This document shows, piece after piece, positions 1-11,677 of a DNA stretch of 64,000 nucleotides. Position numbers and translations under genes: made by a program. This stretch comes from Pomacea canaliculata (lineage: Eukaryota > Mollusca > Gastropoda > Architaenioglossa > Ampullariidae), in assembly GCF_003073045.1 (NCBI RefSeq), contig NC_037601.1, positions 5,239,872 to 5,303,871 on the forward strand, given 5' to 3'. Under the pieces are notes generated by a model, which was not told where the DNA came from, made no database searches, and worked only from the letters and a program-made list of their open reading frames with translations. The stretch's first letter is position 1, and each line of letters opens with the position of its first letter.

Positions 1-1532
1 ATTAGTAAACTAGAGATTGGCAGGATGTACTAGCAGGTGCCAACAAAGCAAAACCACTCAGAACCAAGTGAAAACTTAAGCAGAAACTTTACAAGCAAAA
101 TCAAAACAAGAAACTGACCATCAAGATCTGCTTTTAATTAAATCACTGTAAAATGAATGACAATTTGCATGGTTTATATCTTCATGAATCGTTAATAAGG
201 ATCAAGCAGTAAAAGCAGCACAAAAAATATAGCAGATGATGTGGACAATGGGACAACCTCGTGATGCTCACATCATACATGGGGCTACTTTCTTCTGATG
301 AATGGTAACAGGACAAACATTTTGACACAGTGAAACCTGTCTCCAGCAGAAAAGTGAATGTCATTCCTACTGAATTGGATGAAACTTACAAATGTCAAGC
401 AGCATTACCTGATGCATCATACAAAGTATTGTACTGCAAAGTCTACAAAAACAAGTTGCCAGCATTTGTAAAGTATGCTTCCCTGTGAACTGAGGAAAAA
501 GCGCAAGTGCAATCAATAGGAATTTCTGAGAGTAAAAGCTTTACTATTAACTTCTAACAAATAAATGACATGAAGAACTATCAAGGGATCACTTCCTCGA
601 CTATGGCCAAGATACTTTACATCCCCTTTCCTCCCCTAATAAAGGACTCTGATATTTAAAATCTGTATAATTATACTGGGGAAAATAATAAAGACAAAAC
701 ACAAGCCAAATATTTGTGTCTGAAATTAGGCATCTAAAGATATCTTAACAGATCTTTCCCCAAAACATGTTAGCTAGAAATGATCTTGGGAAAGAAACAA
801 CAGCAAAAATACCTGCTAGCAATCTTAAAGGACAAAGTTTATTGACCAAGAAAATGAAATGAGGAGAGGGGCCTGCATATTGTGAGTGGTGAGGCTTGGC
901 TCTGAGCCTGCTTAAAGTGATGGATCCACATTGCTAGGCGTGGATGCTTGGTACTTGATACCAATATACATTCCAAACACCCATAACAAGTCACTCAAAA
1001 ACCATTCACTTTTACATTTCTTTCATGACAAGCACCTCGGTATTTAAAATAGCAGATCCTGAGTGACAAATTTAAAGTGGGAAATGTGTGAGCATGCATG
1101 CACAGATGCTTGCATGTGCTGACTATACACATTAGAGCTTTGCTTAGAAAAATATCTGTTCCAAGCTCATGTAATGTGGGCACTTTCTTCGTCATCCTAG
1201 AAACTTTTATTCTTCTGTTGAATCTTCAAAAATTCCATAATAGCTTTCCTTGATCTAATTTTCTCCCATACTAATGTCCTATACATAAAGAGACCAAACA
1301 AAGACAAAAAAAAAAAAAAAAACTCAAAAATTTCTCCTGCTGCCTCAAAAATCATGAAAGAAGTTTTTATGAATCTTGGCCAAGGTTTACTAATTCTTCT
1401 TTTTCACACTACAAACCCTGGAATTTTTTTTAATGAAAATATATAGATCAGTTCAAAACAAAAAATTAGAAGCCTGTTGTAGACAGGTTTCATCGCGAAC
1501 ACTTAAATGCTGATGATGCTATTTTAAAACTG
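1..1532 (-). other. 3' UTR and downstream flank of the DNAJA2-like gene
   Basis: No convincing coding segment is seen on either strand. The stretch follows the DNAJA2 stop codon and is AT-rich with homopolymer runs (poly-A near 1305-1322). Read on the minus strand, AATAAA signals lie at 1206-1211 and 838-843, so the 3' UTR probably ends near one of these. The far-left part may be intergenic; no other gene is recognised. Confidence 0.5.
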
Positions 1533-4500
1533 CTACTGGTGAGCGCACTGCACTCGGGGGCCTGCTCCACTGCCATCATCTTCGTCTTCATGGTATGCCT
1601 CAAATGGACGTCCTCCTGTAGCAGACCGAGTCTCCTCATAATCCACTAGATTCACCTCCTCTACATGCTCTCCCTCAGGAATCTCCACAACTGGACGGTC
1701 CGGCAGAATAGTCTCCAGAGTCTGGACACAGATTGTAAAGGTTAATAAACTCTGCAAATAAGCTGTTATGCATTTTTTAGTTGAGAGAGTAGAGAGTAGA
1801 GTTACAGGGGGAAAAAAAGTTCAGTTACTCATACTTCTCTACTTAGAGAATTGAGAAAGGTTATTTGTTTACTGTCTGGAAAATCTCCCTGGCCACCCAA
1901 AAGTAAATGACACCTGCTCTTCCTAAGATCATTAAATGTAAGAAAAATTTGGGCTCTTCGGCAAGCTATACTTCAGATACGGTGAACCATTTACAGTTCA
2001 CTATCTATTCCCACTAAGCTAACGGTATCTTTATTCTCACTTTAAGCAAAACTTAGCTTACTCTGCTGTAACTACGTGCTTCTATAACGTTAACCCATTT
2101 GTCACAATACCAACCTTAAGGTGTGCTTCATCTACAAAATTGTTGGGAGGAAAAGCGACCTCAAATTTGATGTAAAGGTTACCCCTTTCAAAGGGGTTTC
2201 TGTATATTGGCATGCCTTCTCCCAGGACTGTCTTCATCATGCCTGCAATTAAACCATACAGCAATTGTTACTAACAGAAAATTTCATGTAGTGAAAGAAC
2301 AAGACACTGTGGACTTATTAAACCCCTGGCAAACAGCTGCTTTATAATAACAAGATCTCTGTGACTTTTTTCAATTGTAAAACTAAACTTGTTGTCTACA
2401 AAATGGCAGACCAAGAGAAAGCTCTGATACACTGATGTGTGGGACTGAAAAAGGCGGAAGAACATCTATTGACTTGCAGACTTGAACTCTTCCTCAGCTT
2501 GTAGGATGGTCTAAGGTGTACATTTAAGTCAGGAAAACAGCACATGATCTATTTACCTGGATGAACCACTTCACCAGGAGGGTTGGAAACCACAAGGTCA
2601 CGACCATCAAGGTGCTTGATAACGAACTGGAAGCCACAAAGGGCCTCAGCCAGACCAATGGAGTGGGTCATGTACAGGTCATTATGGCTGCGTGTAAACA
2701 GGTCATGTTCTTTTTGCTGTAGTACTATTATGACATCACCAGGCTCCATGTCAGGCTGCAATGGAAGGTCACATGTATTAGACAACAAGTGCACAACCCA
2801 TAGGTAGAACACAAAATACATCTTCCTCCATGCCAGGCGTTGGGGGTTTTTCTCTGGTTTCTTCACCCTCCCTCCCAGTGCGAAATCACCTCAAGGTTGA
2901 AGCACTTTTCCTGCTAAATAAACCAACCAACCCCCCCACCCATGCTGGGCCCAATATAATGTAAAATCCTACAGCATGAACAAGTAACATTTATACAATA
3001 AACACTGTACCAAACAGAGCAACCAGCAATCAAGCTACCTTAAGATAATAAGACTATATTAAAGCAAAAAAAGATAGAGACATTCTCTTTCTGCCCAAAT
3101 CCTCAGTTACATGTATAATTTGATTATGAGTAAGATCTATCTAGGATATTCACATTTTTCCTGCAAACTTACTAACTGATCTCCCTCGCCACGAAAAGGT
3201 ATCTTCTGTTCATTTGTCATCCCTTTGTCCACATGTACTTCCAAGATTTTGGTTTCACTGACAGTCTTTTTCCCCTTGCATTCCTTGCACCTGTCTTTCT
3301 CATTGATAGTCTCACCTGTACACACAAAAAAACTTGACTATTAAGACTGTTGCCACTCATACTAGCTCCTGACCGATGAAGTATTCATGGTGTAGTATGT
3401 AATGTGCAGGTCTCTATCACAAAGATGCTCTTTGTGCACGGAGACAAACTGGATAAACCAAACTCGCATTGTGCAAAATGACTGGTGGATTTGACACCAG
3501 CTAATAAATAATGAGATATACGTTGAGTGCAATATCACACTTTTCTGCAGCCATCCAGTACTCTAACAGCCTACCCTCTCCATGGCAGTCAGGACATATA
3601 GACTGCATCTGCTGCACCATACCAGGTCCCAGCTGTCGTAGAGTGACTTTTACACCTCTGCCATTGCAGACCCGACATCTTACAGTTGCTCCTGGCCTAC
3701 CGCCAGCTCTGTTTTGGAAAAATACCAAATGGCTGTATTATATACATCAGAAACTACCTTTCCACTATTTTGTTTTGCCTACATTTCTTGGAGTTATGCA
3801 TTAGTCTTTTGAAACTTATTTTTTGCAATGAATTTCTAAAAACTGAAGCTTTGTATTCTTTGCATGGTTATTTCAAAATCTGCAAAAAGTTACATTTAAA
3901 TCTATTTTTATTTTTAATGAATTGAAAGTCAAATTATTTCACTGTTAGAAGAAAAAATATGGTGGTCTAACTAAGTACCACAGTCACTGAAGTTTAACAA
4001 GGTTTTTTTTTAATTTTATATCCATCAAAAAGCTTTTTTATTTCATCAATAATGTAATGATACGGTAATTTATATATTTAACATTCTAAGGAAAAAATGC
4101 TGTCAAATATTTAGTTTCCTTACCCACTACATTTTTTGCAGATCACAGTTTTGCTCAGCTGAAGTTTCGAGGTTTTGCCATTGTATAAATCTTCCAAAGA
4201 TACCCTGCAAAATATATATGGAGAAACATAAATAAAATTATGATATTACCAATACTTTACTACGGTATGTAAAATTTCAACCACGACTAGCTTTTCTACT
4301 TACCGTAAAGGATGAAAGGTGTCCTCTCCTCTTCGTCTACGATTGCGCCCACTGCCACCCATTCCAGGAAAACCAAAAAAGCCTCCAAATATATCCTCAA
4401 ACATGCTAGCCCCGCCGAAACCCCCACCTGCACATTTTGAACAGATATTTAAAAAATTATTATACATACCACAATAAAGATTCTAGACATTACCTGACCT

Positions 4501-6984
4501 GTGAATCTGGAAAGCTACTGAATAATCCTTGCACAGAAACAAAACACACAAATCTCAAAACAAGTATAAAATGTTCTCAGAGCATACCATGGCTGCCTCC
4601 TTCTTTTATTCCTTCCAGACCATATCGGTCATAGAGATCTTTTTTTTCTGGGTCGGATAACACTTCATAAGCATAGCTTATCTCTTTAAACTGCAACAAT
4701 AAAAAGTAGCACATATACATTATGATACATCAACACGTATTCCCATAATACAAAATAACCTCAAAATATAAAACAAGACCAAAAAAAGTGCCCTTTACCT
4801 TTTCTCCTGCTGCTGGATTCTTGTCTGGATGAAATTCCTTGGCAAGCTTTCGATAGGCCTTAAAATAAGAACCACAAAAGTATTAATTTCTTTGGTACAT
4901 AAAAAGCACAGAGAAAAATATCATTCTGTTTGGATCTATTGGCTGGATTCTATCCCACCATATTTCACTCACTTCAGCATCAACAATGAGCTGCAGTGAA
5001 TAAACTGATGTTATGATCACACATTTGCAGTTGAGGTAATCGCTGGACCAAGGGCTGGGGAATGTCCAGCCCATGGGCCATATAAAACCTGTGAAATCCT
5101 TTGGTTTGGCCCAGCCAAGGCAGCAGCAGCGGGACTTGAAAGTCAATAAATCTAGGAGGATTTATCCCCAAGCAACAAATTACAGTCAATCATAACAATG
5201 ATGTTAATTTTTAAGCACAAGCAAGAAACATACATTATGGGAGAGGCAGGATAAACAGTACACGACAGGACAAGCATATGCTTCTGCCTTAAAGGAAAGT
5301 CAATGTCAGGCAGGCTGGAAGTGTACATGTTACAAAAGTGTTAACACATTATGATAAAATTATGGATTGACCAAATATAGGAGGCTAATTTTTCAGTGGA
5401 TAATTTTGTATGTCCCTTGAATGATGTTATAAATATCCAATAAACAAATAAACTGCAAACAGGAAAACATATGGAGGGGATTGTAGAAAATGTATTTTCT
5501 ACTTTTAGCAAAACTTAGTTCGAGTTTAGACCACCAACCGTGAAATGGTGGATTTGCCAACCCTCTGGCTAATGACCGAGCAGGATGCTCAAGGCAGGGC
5601 CCATAAAAACATGGCAGCTGGGTAAAATAGTTTTAGTACCTGCGAACTTCCCTGAATCAGTCCAAGATCAAAGAGTGACCAGGGATACCCACGTGTAAAA
5701 AGAGACAACAGCCTTGGACTACCAGAGAATCATCACTTTCCTAATCTGCGCGATAGAGACTGGAAGTCCGCCTCGAGGAGATGTAAGGAAGTTGTTTGCT
5801 GGACTTAGTATATGTATAGTTGGAAGTTTACGGCAGCGCAAAGTTAAAATTATAGTACCGAGGTAAGTAAAGAAATGAACTGTGAACACTGAACTGAATA
5901 TTGGATTACGAACTGTAAACATTTATGAGACGAGCGAAATCGAGGAGAGATAAGTTTTAAAATTACGTTCGGGCCTAAATGTAAACTATTTCTGAATATA
6001 TTCACGGTTTTATTACATTCTTTTGTTGCATATAAATATAGATCTATTTGGTTAATGTAATGAGTGTTGCAATTAGGTGTGGTCGAATGCTTGTCAAAAG
6101 AGTTATCCATTGCACAACAGAGCACTCCACCGTTACAACTGGCTAGCACACCCAACCTTTACAGGGATGCAGATTGAGCACTTTATCTTAATAACAAATA
6201 ATTAAGTATTAAAAGAATTTTTTTATAAAGATGTAATATTACATTACAAAAGGATCTGACGTTGTATATCATGGCAGATTTTAAAAGGAGTATATTAATG
6301 GTGCTCTCAACAATTCATCATGCCAGAAAAATGTGGGGTAGTGGTGTGATCAATGTATCTGTTTAGAAATTACAAGTACTGTTTGATGATGACAGACGAA
6401 GAATACTGTCAAATACGGAAAGAGTTTGGCTTATGACGAAGCAACTTCCGCTATCGAATGAATAGAATTTGGGGACATGTCGCTTATGACACCAGTGAAA
6501 CTGTTAAGTTTAAGATTTTACAGCTACGTCTAGTGTTCACAATAATTAAAAAACTATTACCCAACAGTCTAAGATTAATAGTATAGGTCAATTATAGGTG
6601 AAACACTGGCTGAATGAGGTTTATGCATCAGCATAACGAAAATATACCAAGGATTTCACACAAAATCTATCACACGGTTACTTCATCAATAGAGGTAAGC
6701 TAAAATGGTAAAACTGATACAACAAGAAGTTCTAAATTCTTTCCAAATAATTCTGATCCTAACTTCGATCAAAATTTCGGTTCAAGTTTCCTTTTGTCCA
6801 GCACTCTAATCGAGTGAAAGATTAATCGTGTATCAAAACTAGGAACGTTAGCTCCATATATTATATTTTACAATCATTCTATATCAATACAATAAGTTGT
6901 AATATTAAGTATTACCTTTTTGATTTCACCGTCAGAAGCCCCTCTGTTAACGCCTAGTAAATCGTATAATTTAGTGTCGGCCAT
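1533..6984 (-). CDS. DNAJA2: DnaJ homolog subfamily A member 2-like (type I Hsp40 co-chaperone), 10 coding exons
   Basis: Cytosolic Hsp40 that hands unfolded clients to Hsp70 and stimulates its ATPase. Coding exons, in order: 6984-6916, 4858-4799, 4690-4588, 4427-4304, 4204-4124, 3708-3575, 3315-3173, 2755-2557, 2242-2115, 1721-1533. They have GT-AG junctions and compatible phases and sum to 1230 nt (409 aa; the human protein is 412). The J domain starts [12 protein letters not shown] and carries the Hsp70-activating HPD motif in exon 2 (FHPDKNP). A Gly/Phe-rich stretch follows in exon 4. Exons 5-7 hold four Cys-rich zinc repeats ([32 protein letters not shown]). Exons 7-10 encode the client-binding and dimerisation domains ([25 protein letters not shown]). 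The protein ends CAHQ, the farnesylation box of this family, after VQ as in vertebrate DNAJA2, which argues against DNAJA1 or DNAJA4. Intron 1 is the largest (about 2 kb). The exon 9 donor (GTTGGT) is weak but phase-correct. Transcribed divergently from the zinc-finger gene. Confidence 0.93.
5030..5150. mobile_element. Degenerate hAT-type DNA transposon remnant in DNAJA2 intron 1
   Basis: The stretch has the GGGCC/GGCCC-rich composition typical of ends of non-autonomous hAT (Charlie-like) elements, for example CCCATGGGCCATATAAAACC and TTTGGTTTGGCCCAGCC. It stands out from the AT-rich intron. No intact terminal repeat or 8-bp target duplication was found, so the family call is tentative. Confidence 0.35.
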
Positions 6985-7170
6985 CTTACACGAGGTTGTT
7001 CTGGATGTCTTATGACGTCAGCCTCAAGGGTTCGCAGCGCCAGGAGTTGCAAAGAGTTACCTCGCTTGTTTGCGGTCAATGCGCGAGCCACCCTTTTATA
7101 TGAGCAAGGTGGACTGCTGTCTGTCTGCCGATACCAACTATTGTGAACTTCTCCACTGTCTCGGTGAGCC
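6985..7170 (-). promoter_or_regulatory. DNAJA2 promoter/5' UTR with a CRE-like palindrome
   Basis: Immediately upstream of the DNAJA2 ATG (6984) the sequence becomes more GC-rich. A perfect CRE palindrome TGACGTCA lies at 7013-7020, about 29 bases 5' of the ATG. The start-codon context on the minus strand is TAAGATGGCCGAC, close to the AAGATGGCGGC consensus shared by YY1 sites and the TISU start element. No canonical heat-shock element was found. The transcription start is not determined. Confidence 0.5.
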
Positions 7171-7204
7171 TAAAGAAAGAATGTTAGTAAACCGGAAGCA
7201 TTGC

Positions 7205-7345
7205 ACAAACATGCCTCGTTTTAGTAGTTAATCTGAAATGTGAAGAAAGAGGAATCTTTGTAGTCTCATGCCTCGTTTTAGTAGTTGACTGGAAAAAAAA
7301 AATCATCTGCCAGCAGTCTAGTAATAAAAGTTCCTGATGAGAGTG
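7205..7345. repeat. Interspersed repeat with an internal direct duplication
   Basis: The 20-mer CATGCCTCGTTTTAGTAGTT occurs twice, at 7210-7229 and 7267-7286. The second copy is followed by a poly-A run and CATCTGCCAGCAGTCTAGTA. A closely related block occurs near 57968-58050 (CCTCGTTTTAGCAGTTAAGT, then a poly-A run and CGTCTGCCTGCTGTCC). This looks like an interspersed family; its class is unknown. Confidence 0.5.
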
Positions 7346-7717
7346 CGCAATTTACAGTTCAGAAAAAACCACGATTGCCACACAATCAATATTTGTCGCT
7401 CTAAGCACTGAAGTGTTAAAACCAAGGTACTTTTTTCCCCAAAATAGTGAACGAAAAAAATCCTCACCACACAAATGATAAGATTTCAGTTTGTCATATC
7501 TTCTTATCGACTTATGTGAGGTAGAAATGTTTTATGCGTCATGAGATGAATGCTAAAGACGATCGATCAGTCCACAGAACGAATCAGGAAAGGACAATTC
7601 ATTGGCACGAAAGAATTAATAGATATTATAAAAGTTACAACAGAAAATAAGCAGCACCCAAACTTTTCAAGATTCGTGAAGCCATATTTGGCATAAAAAA
7701 AAAACTTCTATCTACAT

Positions 7718-7800
7718 CAGGGGTGGGCAATTAATTTTCCCAAGGGGCCGCATGAGAAATTGGGATGGTTTTAGAGGGCCGGACTAATATAGTTAACTCA
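7718..7800 (+). mobile_element. hAT-type transposon terminal sequence
   Basis: CAGGGGTGGGCAA at 7718-7730 is a typical hAT (Charlie-like) terminal inverted repeat start. It is followed by the usual GGGGCCGCATGAGAAA and GAGGGCCGGACTA blocks. The partner terminus was not found nearby; a TATATATA run and a GC-rich tract (GGCGGGCGGGCC repeated, 7830-7880) follow. Most likely a truncated non-autonomous copy. Confidence 0.6.
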
Positions 7801-8474
7801 GTTTTACCCAATACTGTATATATATATACAGGCGGGCGGGCCAGCGGGCGGGCCGGTCAGAGACAGGAGCCGGGCCGGCCTTTGCCCAGGTCTGATCTAC
7901 ATGAAGCTCGATCTAGCCTATGTCTAGTTTGTTCCGCAGCGGCTTATCATATTTGTTTTACCCTTTAAAGGATTTAACCGGTGGCTCTAAACTTTTTTTT
8001 TTAACTGCGAGGTAGAGCAAATTTCAGAGAGTACTGAATGAGAACAACACAGAGATAAAAAAAAAAAAAAATCCGAGAGCGTCATCGCGGTTGACAACAC
8101 ACTACTGCAGTGTCCATCTCCCTTCACCTGGACTCGATAATCTCTTCCCCAATACCCTGACTGTTCGAGCGCACCTTTCAAACTATAGGTTCAAGTGCTA
8201 GTTGTTTATATATCTGATCAGTTATTAGAACTTCCATCAATCGCCGATCTTAATCTTAATTAAAATCCGTTTATCACAGACCAGCTGTAACGACAGGTTT
8301 TTTAAAATACTTATCCATATTACTAGCTGAGGTTACAAAAAGCAACTGTGGAATATATGGAGAAGCAGCAATATATCCGGTTCCTGACCAATCTAAAACT
8401 TCTTAAAAGTGCGTACGTTCACCTCCATTTCTTATTTCTGGAATGAAAACTTCCACAAGAATGAAACATATGTA

Positions 8475-9245
8475 TAACGCGCGGGACCTCGATCGGCACT
8501 CGACCACAATTCCGTTCTGGAAGGCTGGTCCAGTGCCGAGCACTTTTATATAGCGTATAATAATAATAATGCAAAATTTGTAAGGAATATGCTCTTAGTG
8601 CTTAAGAACAAGAACAAGAACAAAACATGGACAGCATACGATGGACAGGAAAATAAACAAATAACATATAAGCTATAAAAGAACCAACAACTACACTAAT
8701 CGAAGAATAAAATAAAATACAGAAAAAGCAAAGAGGAACCAAATAACAAGAGCTGAGAGTAACATAATATTGCAAACGGAAGGATATGAAAAAGGACTAG
8801 CATTATGGGAAAGGGTGTTAGATCGAGTAACGTTTACGAAAGAGATACGTTTTCAGTGCACGTGTTTAAAGGATTCAATAATGGGTATAGGTGGCTGATA
8901 AGGAAAGGAAGAGAGTTCCATTGTTTCCCTGCACAATAACTAAAAATCCTGTGGCCACATGTTGTTGTTTTGATGATATATATATATGTAATGTAAATGA
9001 ATTTAACTGGCTCCGGCACCCACTGTTTAGTTCTTTTAACTGCTTGAAGTCGACGTGCAAAGTGACCTTTCTCCTTTGTTTCACCAGAATTGTCACGGGT
9101 ATGCGAACGAGGCGCCTCATGCAGGTTTTAGCAGGATGGTCGAATGCCGAGCAAGTGGACGAGCACCAAAATAGAATTCTCTCGAAAATATTGACCGAGG
9201 ACCAAATATTCGAGTTCCGAACAGTTCGAGTGCCGACCAATGCAC
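8475..9245. mobile_element. Decayed Tigger/pogo-type DNA transposon (two arms)
   Basis: The left arm (about 8488-8545) has GATCGGCACTCGACCACAAT, TTCCGTTCTGGAAGGCTGGT and AGTGCCGAGCAC. The right arm (about 9138-9240), on the opposite strand, has ACTCGAATATTTGGTCCTCG and TCGGCACTCGAACTGTTCGG. The two arms share TCGGCACTCGA in inverted orientation. Sequences of the form CTCGRNCNCGAAC...CCGTTCNGGAAGGCTG are typical of inverted repeats of Tigger-type elements. The exact ends and the TA target site are not preserved. Confidence 0.45.
8556..8975 (-). mobile_element. LINE 3' fragment (CR1/L2-like reverse transcriptase C-terminus)
   Basis: The minus-strand frame around 8965-8834 reads GHRIFSYCAGKQWNSLPF, matching the widespread end motif of CR1/L2-like LINE proteins (FSxxAxxxWNSLPxxIR). 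Downstream on the same strand the copy ends in (ATT)n at about 8569-8556, as expected for the 3' tail of this group. It is 5'-truncated and inactive. It lies between the two arms of the decayed Tigger-type element, so it probably inserted into it. Confidence 0.6.
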
Positions 9246-9289
9246 ACACACGTACACACTTTCATTTTCTTTCATTTTGTTAATACGAG

Positions 9290-11615
9290 AATCTCAAGGG
9301 AGAGATATTTGCTTTTCAAAAGTCAGCCAGCAAGTAATATATATATATACACCTTTGTGTGAGATTATCAGTTTTTCCTAAGCATTAAAAAAAAAATCGT
9401 CTTGAAATAATAGATCGAGAGGTGTTTCAATAGCATGTTCTCCTCGAGTGCTACTGATTGCCTTGTGCTCTAGTCATCAATTGTTGATTTCCTACAGGAT
9501 TATACTATCACGCAGCAGATCATCGATCGTTTCTCTTGTTATCTGTTTCACGCATCTCGATCATTAAACAGAAGAATATACATTATGGCGTCCTGTTGGG
9601 ATTTGTCTTCCAGTTCATTTTTATGCGGTGCAGTATCTTGGAAAACACAACTCAGTCGCTGTATACTTTCAATCAGTCTCGCAGCCGGTCGATTACTGTC
9701 TAATTATCCATAAGAACCGTCCGTTATCTCTTCGTCCTTCTTCCTATTCTTGCTCGCCAAATTATGTCCTCATTGGCGTCCAGACAGTACACCATCACTT
9801 ACTGATGTTCTAATTAGAACCGGAAATTGGATACACAACAAAACACACACACAGGCCTCATCACGAATAAAAAAGCACCGCTAAGCAAACACACATTAAG
9901 AAAATTAATAATTAATGGTCTTTAATTTCGACAAACTTATATAGAAATATCTTGAAGTTTGGCACGTAATAATAACACACACACAAAACCTGAGACAGAT
10001 GTCACCATTGTGATAAGGAGTGGCAGTTAATGAAATTACTCCCCTACCCTTCCCCAGATTTCACTGCAGTCACTGAACGAGTTCTAGTGAGCAAGGGGTC
10101 AATTGTTGGTTTGTATTAATAAATACACTCAAAGTGGGTTGTCAGCTAATATATGTCTATTTTGGTATTGACCAGTAGATTCCACTTGCAGGCAAGGGGA
10201 CGAGGATCGAAAGACCCACGGGATTCCCCTTATCCGTCAGTAGGGAGACTGCTATGCCAGTACAATGACCCTTTTGGGGTCTCAGCAAACTTGTCCTTGG
10301 AGATTACATATGTCTTCCTTTTTTAGACTGCAGATAGGTTTATTATCATCATTGTTTGTTAATATGGTGGTAGAGTTCCATCTTGCAATCTACTATTTCT
10401 ATGACCGTGTAAAAAGTAGTTTTTTTGTGCCGCAACCAAAGAGAAGGACGCCAACATGACTGTCACGCTATCCTGATCAAGCAGACAGCATTTGCATTCG
10501 ATTTTGTTTCGTGTTAACCAATACTCACGTTGTCATAACGACTGACTTTGTGAGGTCCATATAAATATTTCACCCCCACGGGATAACTGCAACAATTAGA
10601 TGGATCTCGAGTGCGTATTTGACTGCTTAATGGCGACTACAAAAAGCTTTAAAGATTAAAAAACAAATTAATCAGCAATTCCCACTTTCGAGGTTGATGC
10701 CTATATACAGTCTTTCTAACACCGTTCCTGAGCTCTGTGAACAAGCTTAATTTATATATAGTTAATGGCTTTGTATGTGTGTGTGTAAGAACTGCATGAG
10801 TTGTGACTGGTTCTGAATTGATGACGTACCATTGTCATTAAATTGAGCTGTAAGTTCACTTTACTGTTAACTCAAGTACCCATCAGTCGCTGACATGTAT
10901 ATGTGTATCCAACGCGAAATCAATCTTAACGCCTGAAGCTTGTATATAAGTGCCGAAGTGGCTGCCGAGCTGGGCGTGGCTCAGATCCCGCCGGCGGACA
11001 CCGCCGCACCAGATTCCATCAGTCTATGAGTAGCAGAAACTGCTTTTCAAAGCCTTCCTCATCACCCATTTTCTCAACCATCTTATTAACTCCACCGCGA
11101 GTTACAAGTATTTATACTATTGTTTCCGAGACAATCAGATGTATCCTGATAACGTTTGTGTCATGTGACCGACGAAAAACGGCAATGGCAGATCTGGCTA
11201 AAGTGTGGCGAAGTATGCGGATGTTACACCCACGAAACATACGAAGTAAATAACCGAGGTCGGTAATAAAACGACAGTTGGGGATTACTGGTGAAGAGTT
11301 TTTTTGCGGAAACATCTGTTTTAGGGTCCATGCAACACGGTGAATGTGCACGTGTGACACAGACGCGTGGCAGTACAGTCAGCATCGGATTGCCTTCACT
11401 TCAGCCGCTTGTAGCGTAACCTATTTTTTTCGGTTACAAACATTTTCCGACATCAATGAAGGCTGATGCACCTAACCAGACACCAAAGTGACATTTTTTC
11501 AAATGAACATGTCAGCTAATAAGTGCACAAGCAGCTGTTTGTGAGGCAGTCCAACTTAAAGGAACAAAGGGGTAAACCTCATGAATATTGAATAGATTCG
11601 GTTGACTAACCCAGT
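9290..11615. other. Intergenic region with no recognised gene
   Basis: Only short ORFs without recognisable domains are present. Simple CA-rich tracts occur near 9843-9852 and 9979-9985. A GC-rich block with CCGCCGGCGGACACCGCCGC lies near 10990 and may be regulatory or a repeat end. Nothing else could be supported. Confidence 0.5.
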
Positions 11616-11619
11616 TTTC

Positions 11620-11677
11620 CATCGCGCAGCGAGCCGATTACTGCGGCAGCGAAGGCGAGGACCCAAGGTCTAGACTG
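11620..11677 (+). other. Candidate non-coding first exon of the zinc-finger gene
   Basis: A locally CpG-rich stretch (GCGCAGCGAGCC, GCGGCAGCGAAGGCGAGGA) ends in a strong donor, GACTG|GTGAGT, at 11677/11678. The zinc-finger CDS begins inside an exon with its own acceptor at 13451-13452, so at least one upstream non-coding exon must exist. This is one candidate; the CpG-containing stretch near 12060-12110 is another. Confidence 0.3.

Noticed and set aside
3501..3574. Extension of DNAJA2 exon 6 beyond 3575
   Set aside because: The open frame continues, but a donor at 3574 joins in phase to the [10 protein letters not shown] exon, which matches the DNAJ zinc region; the extension has no family match.
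8891..9283. 130-codon plus-strand frame
   Set aside because: It crosses the LINE fragment (whose coding signal is on the other strand) and the arms of a DNA transposon; no plus-strand homology recognised.
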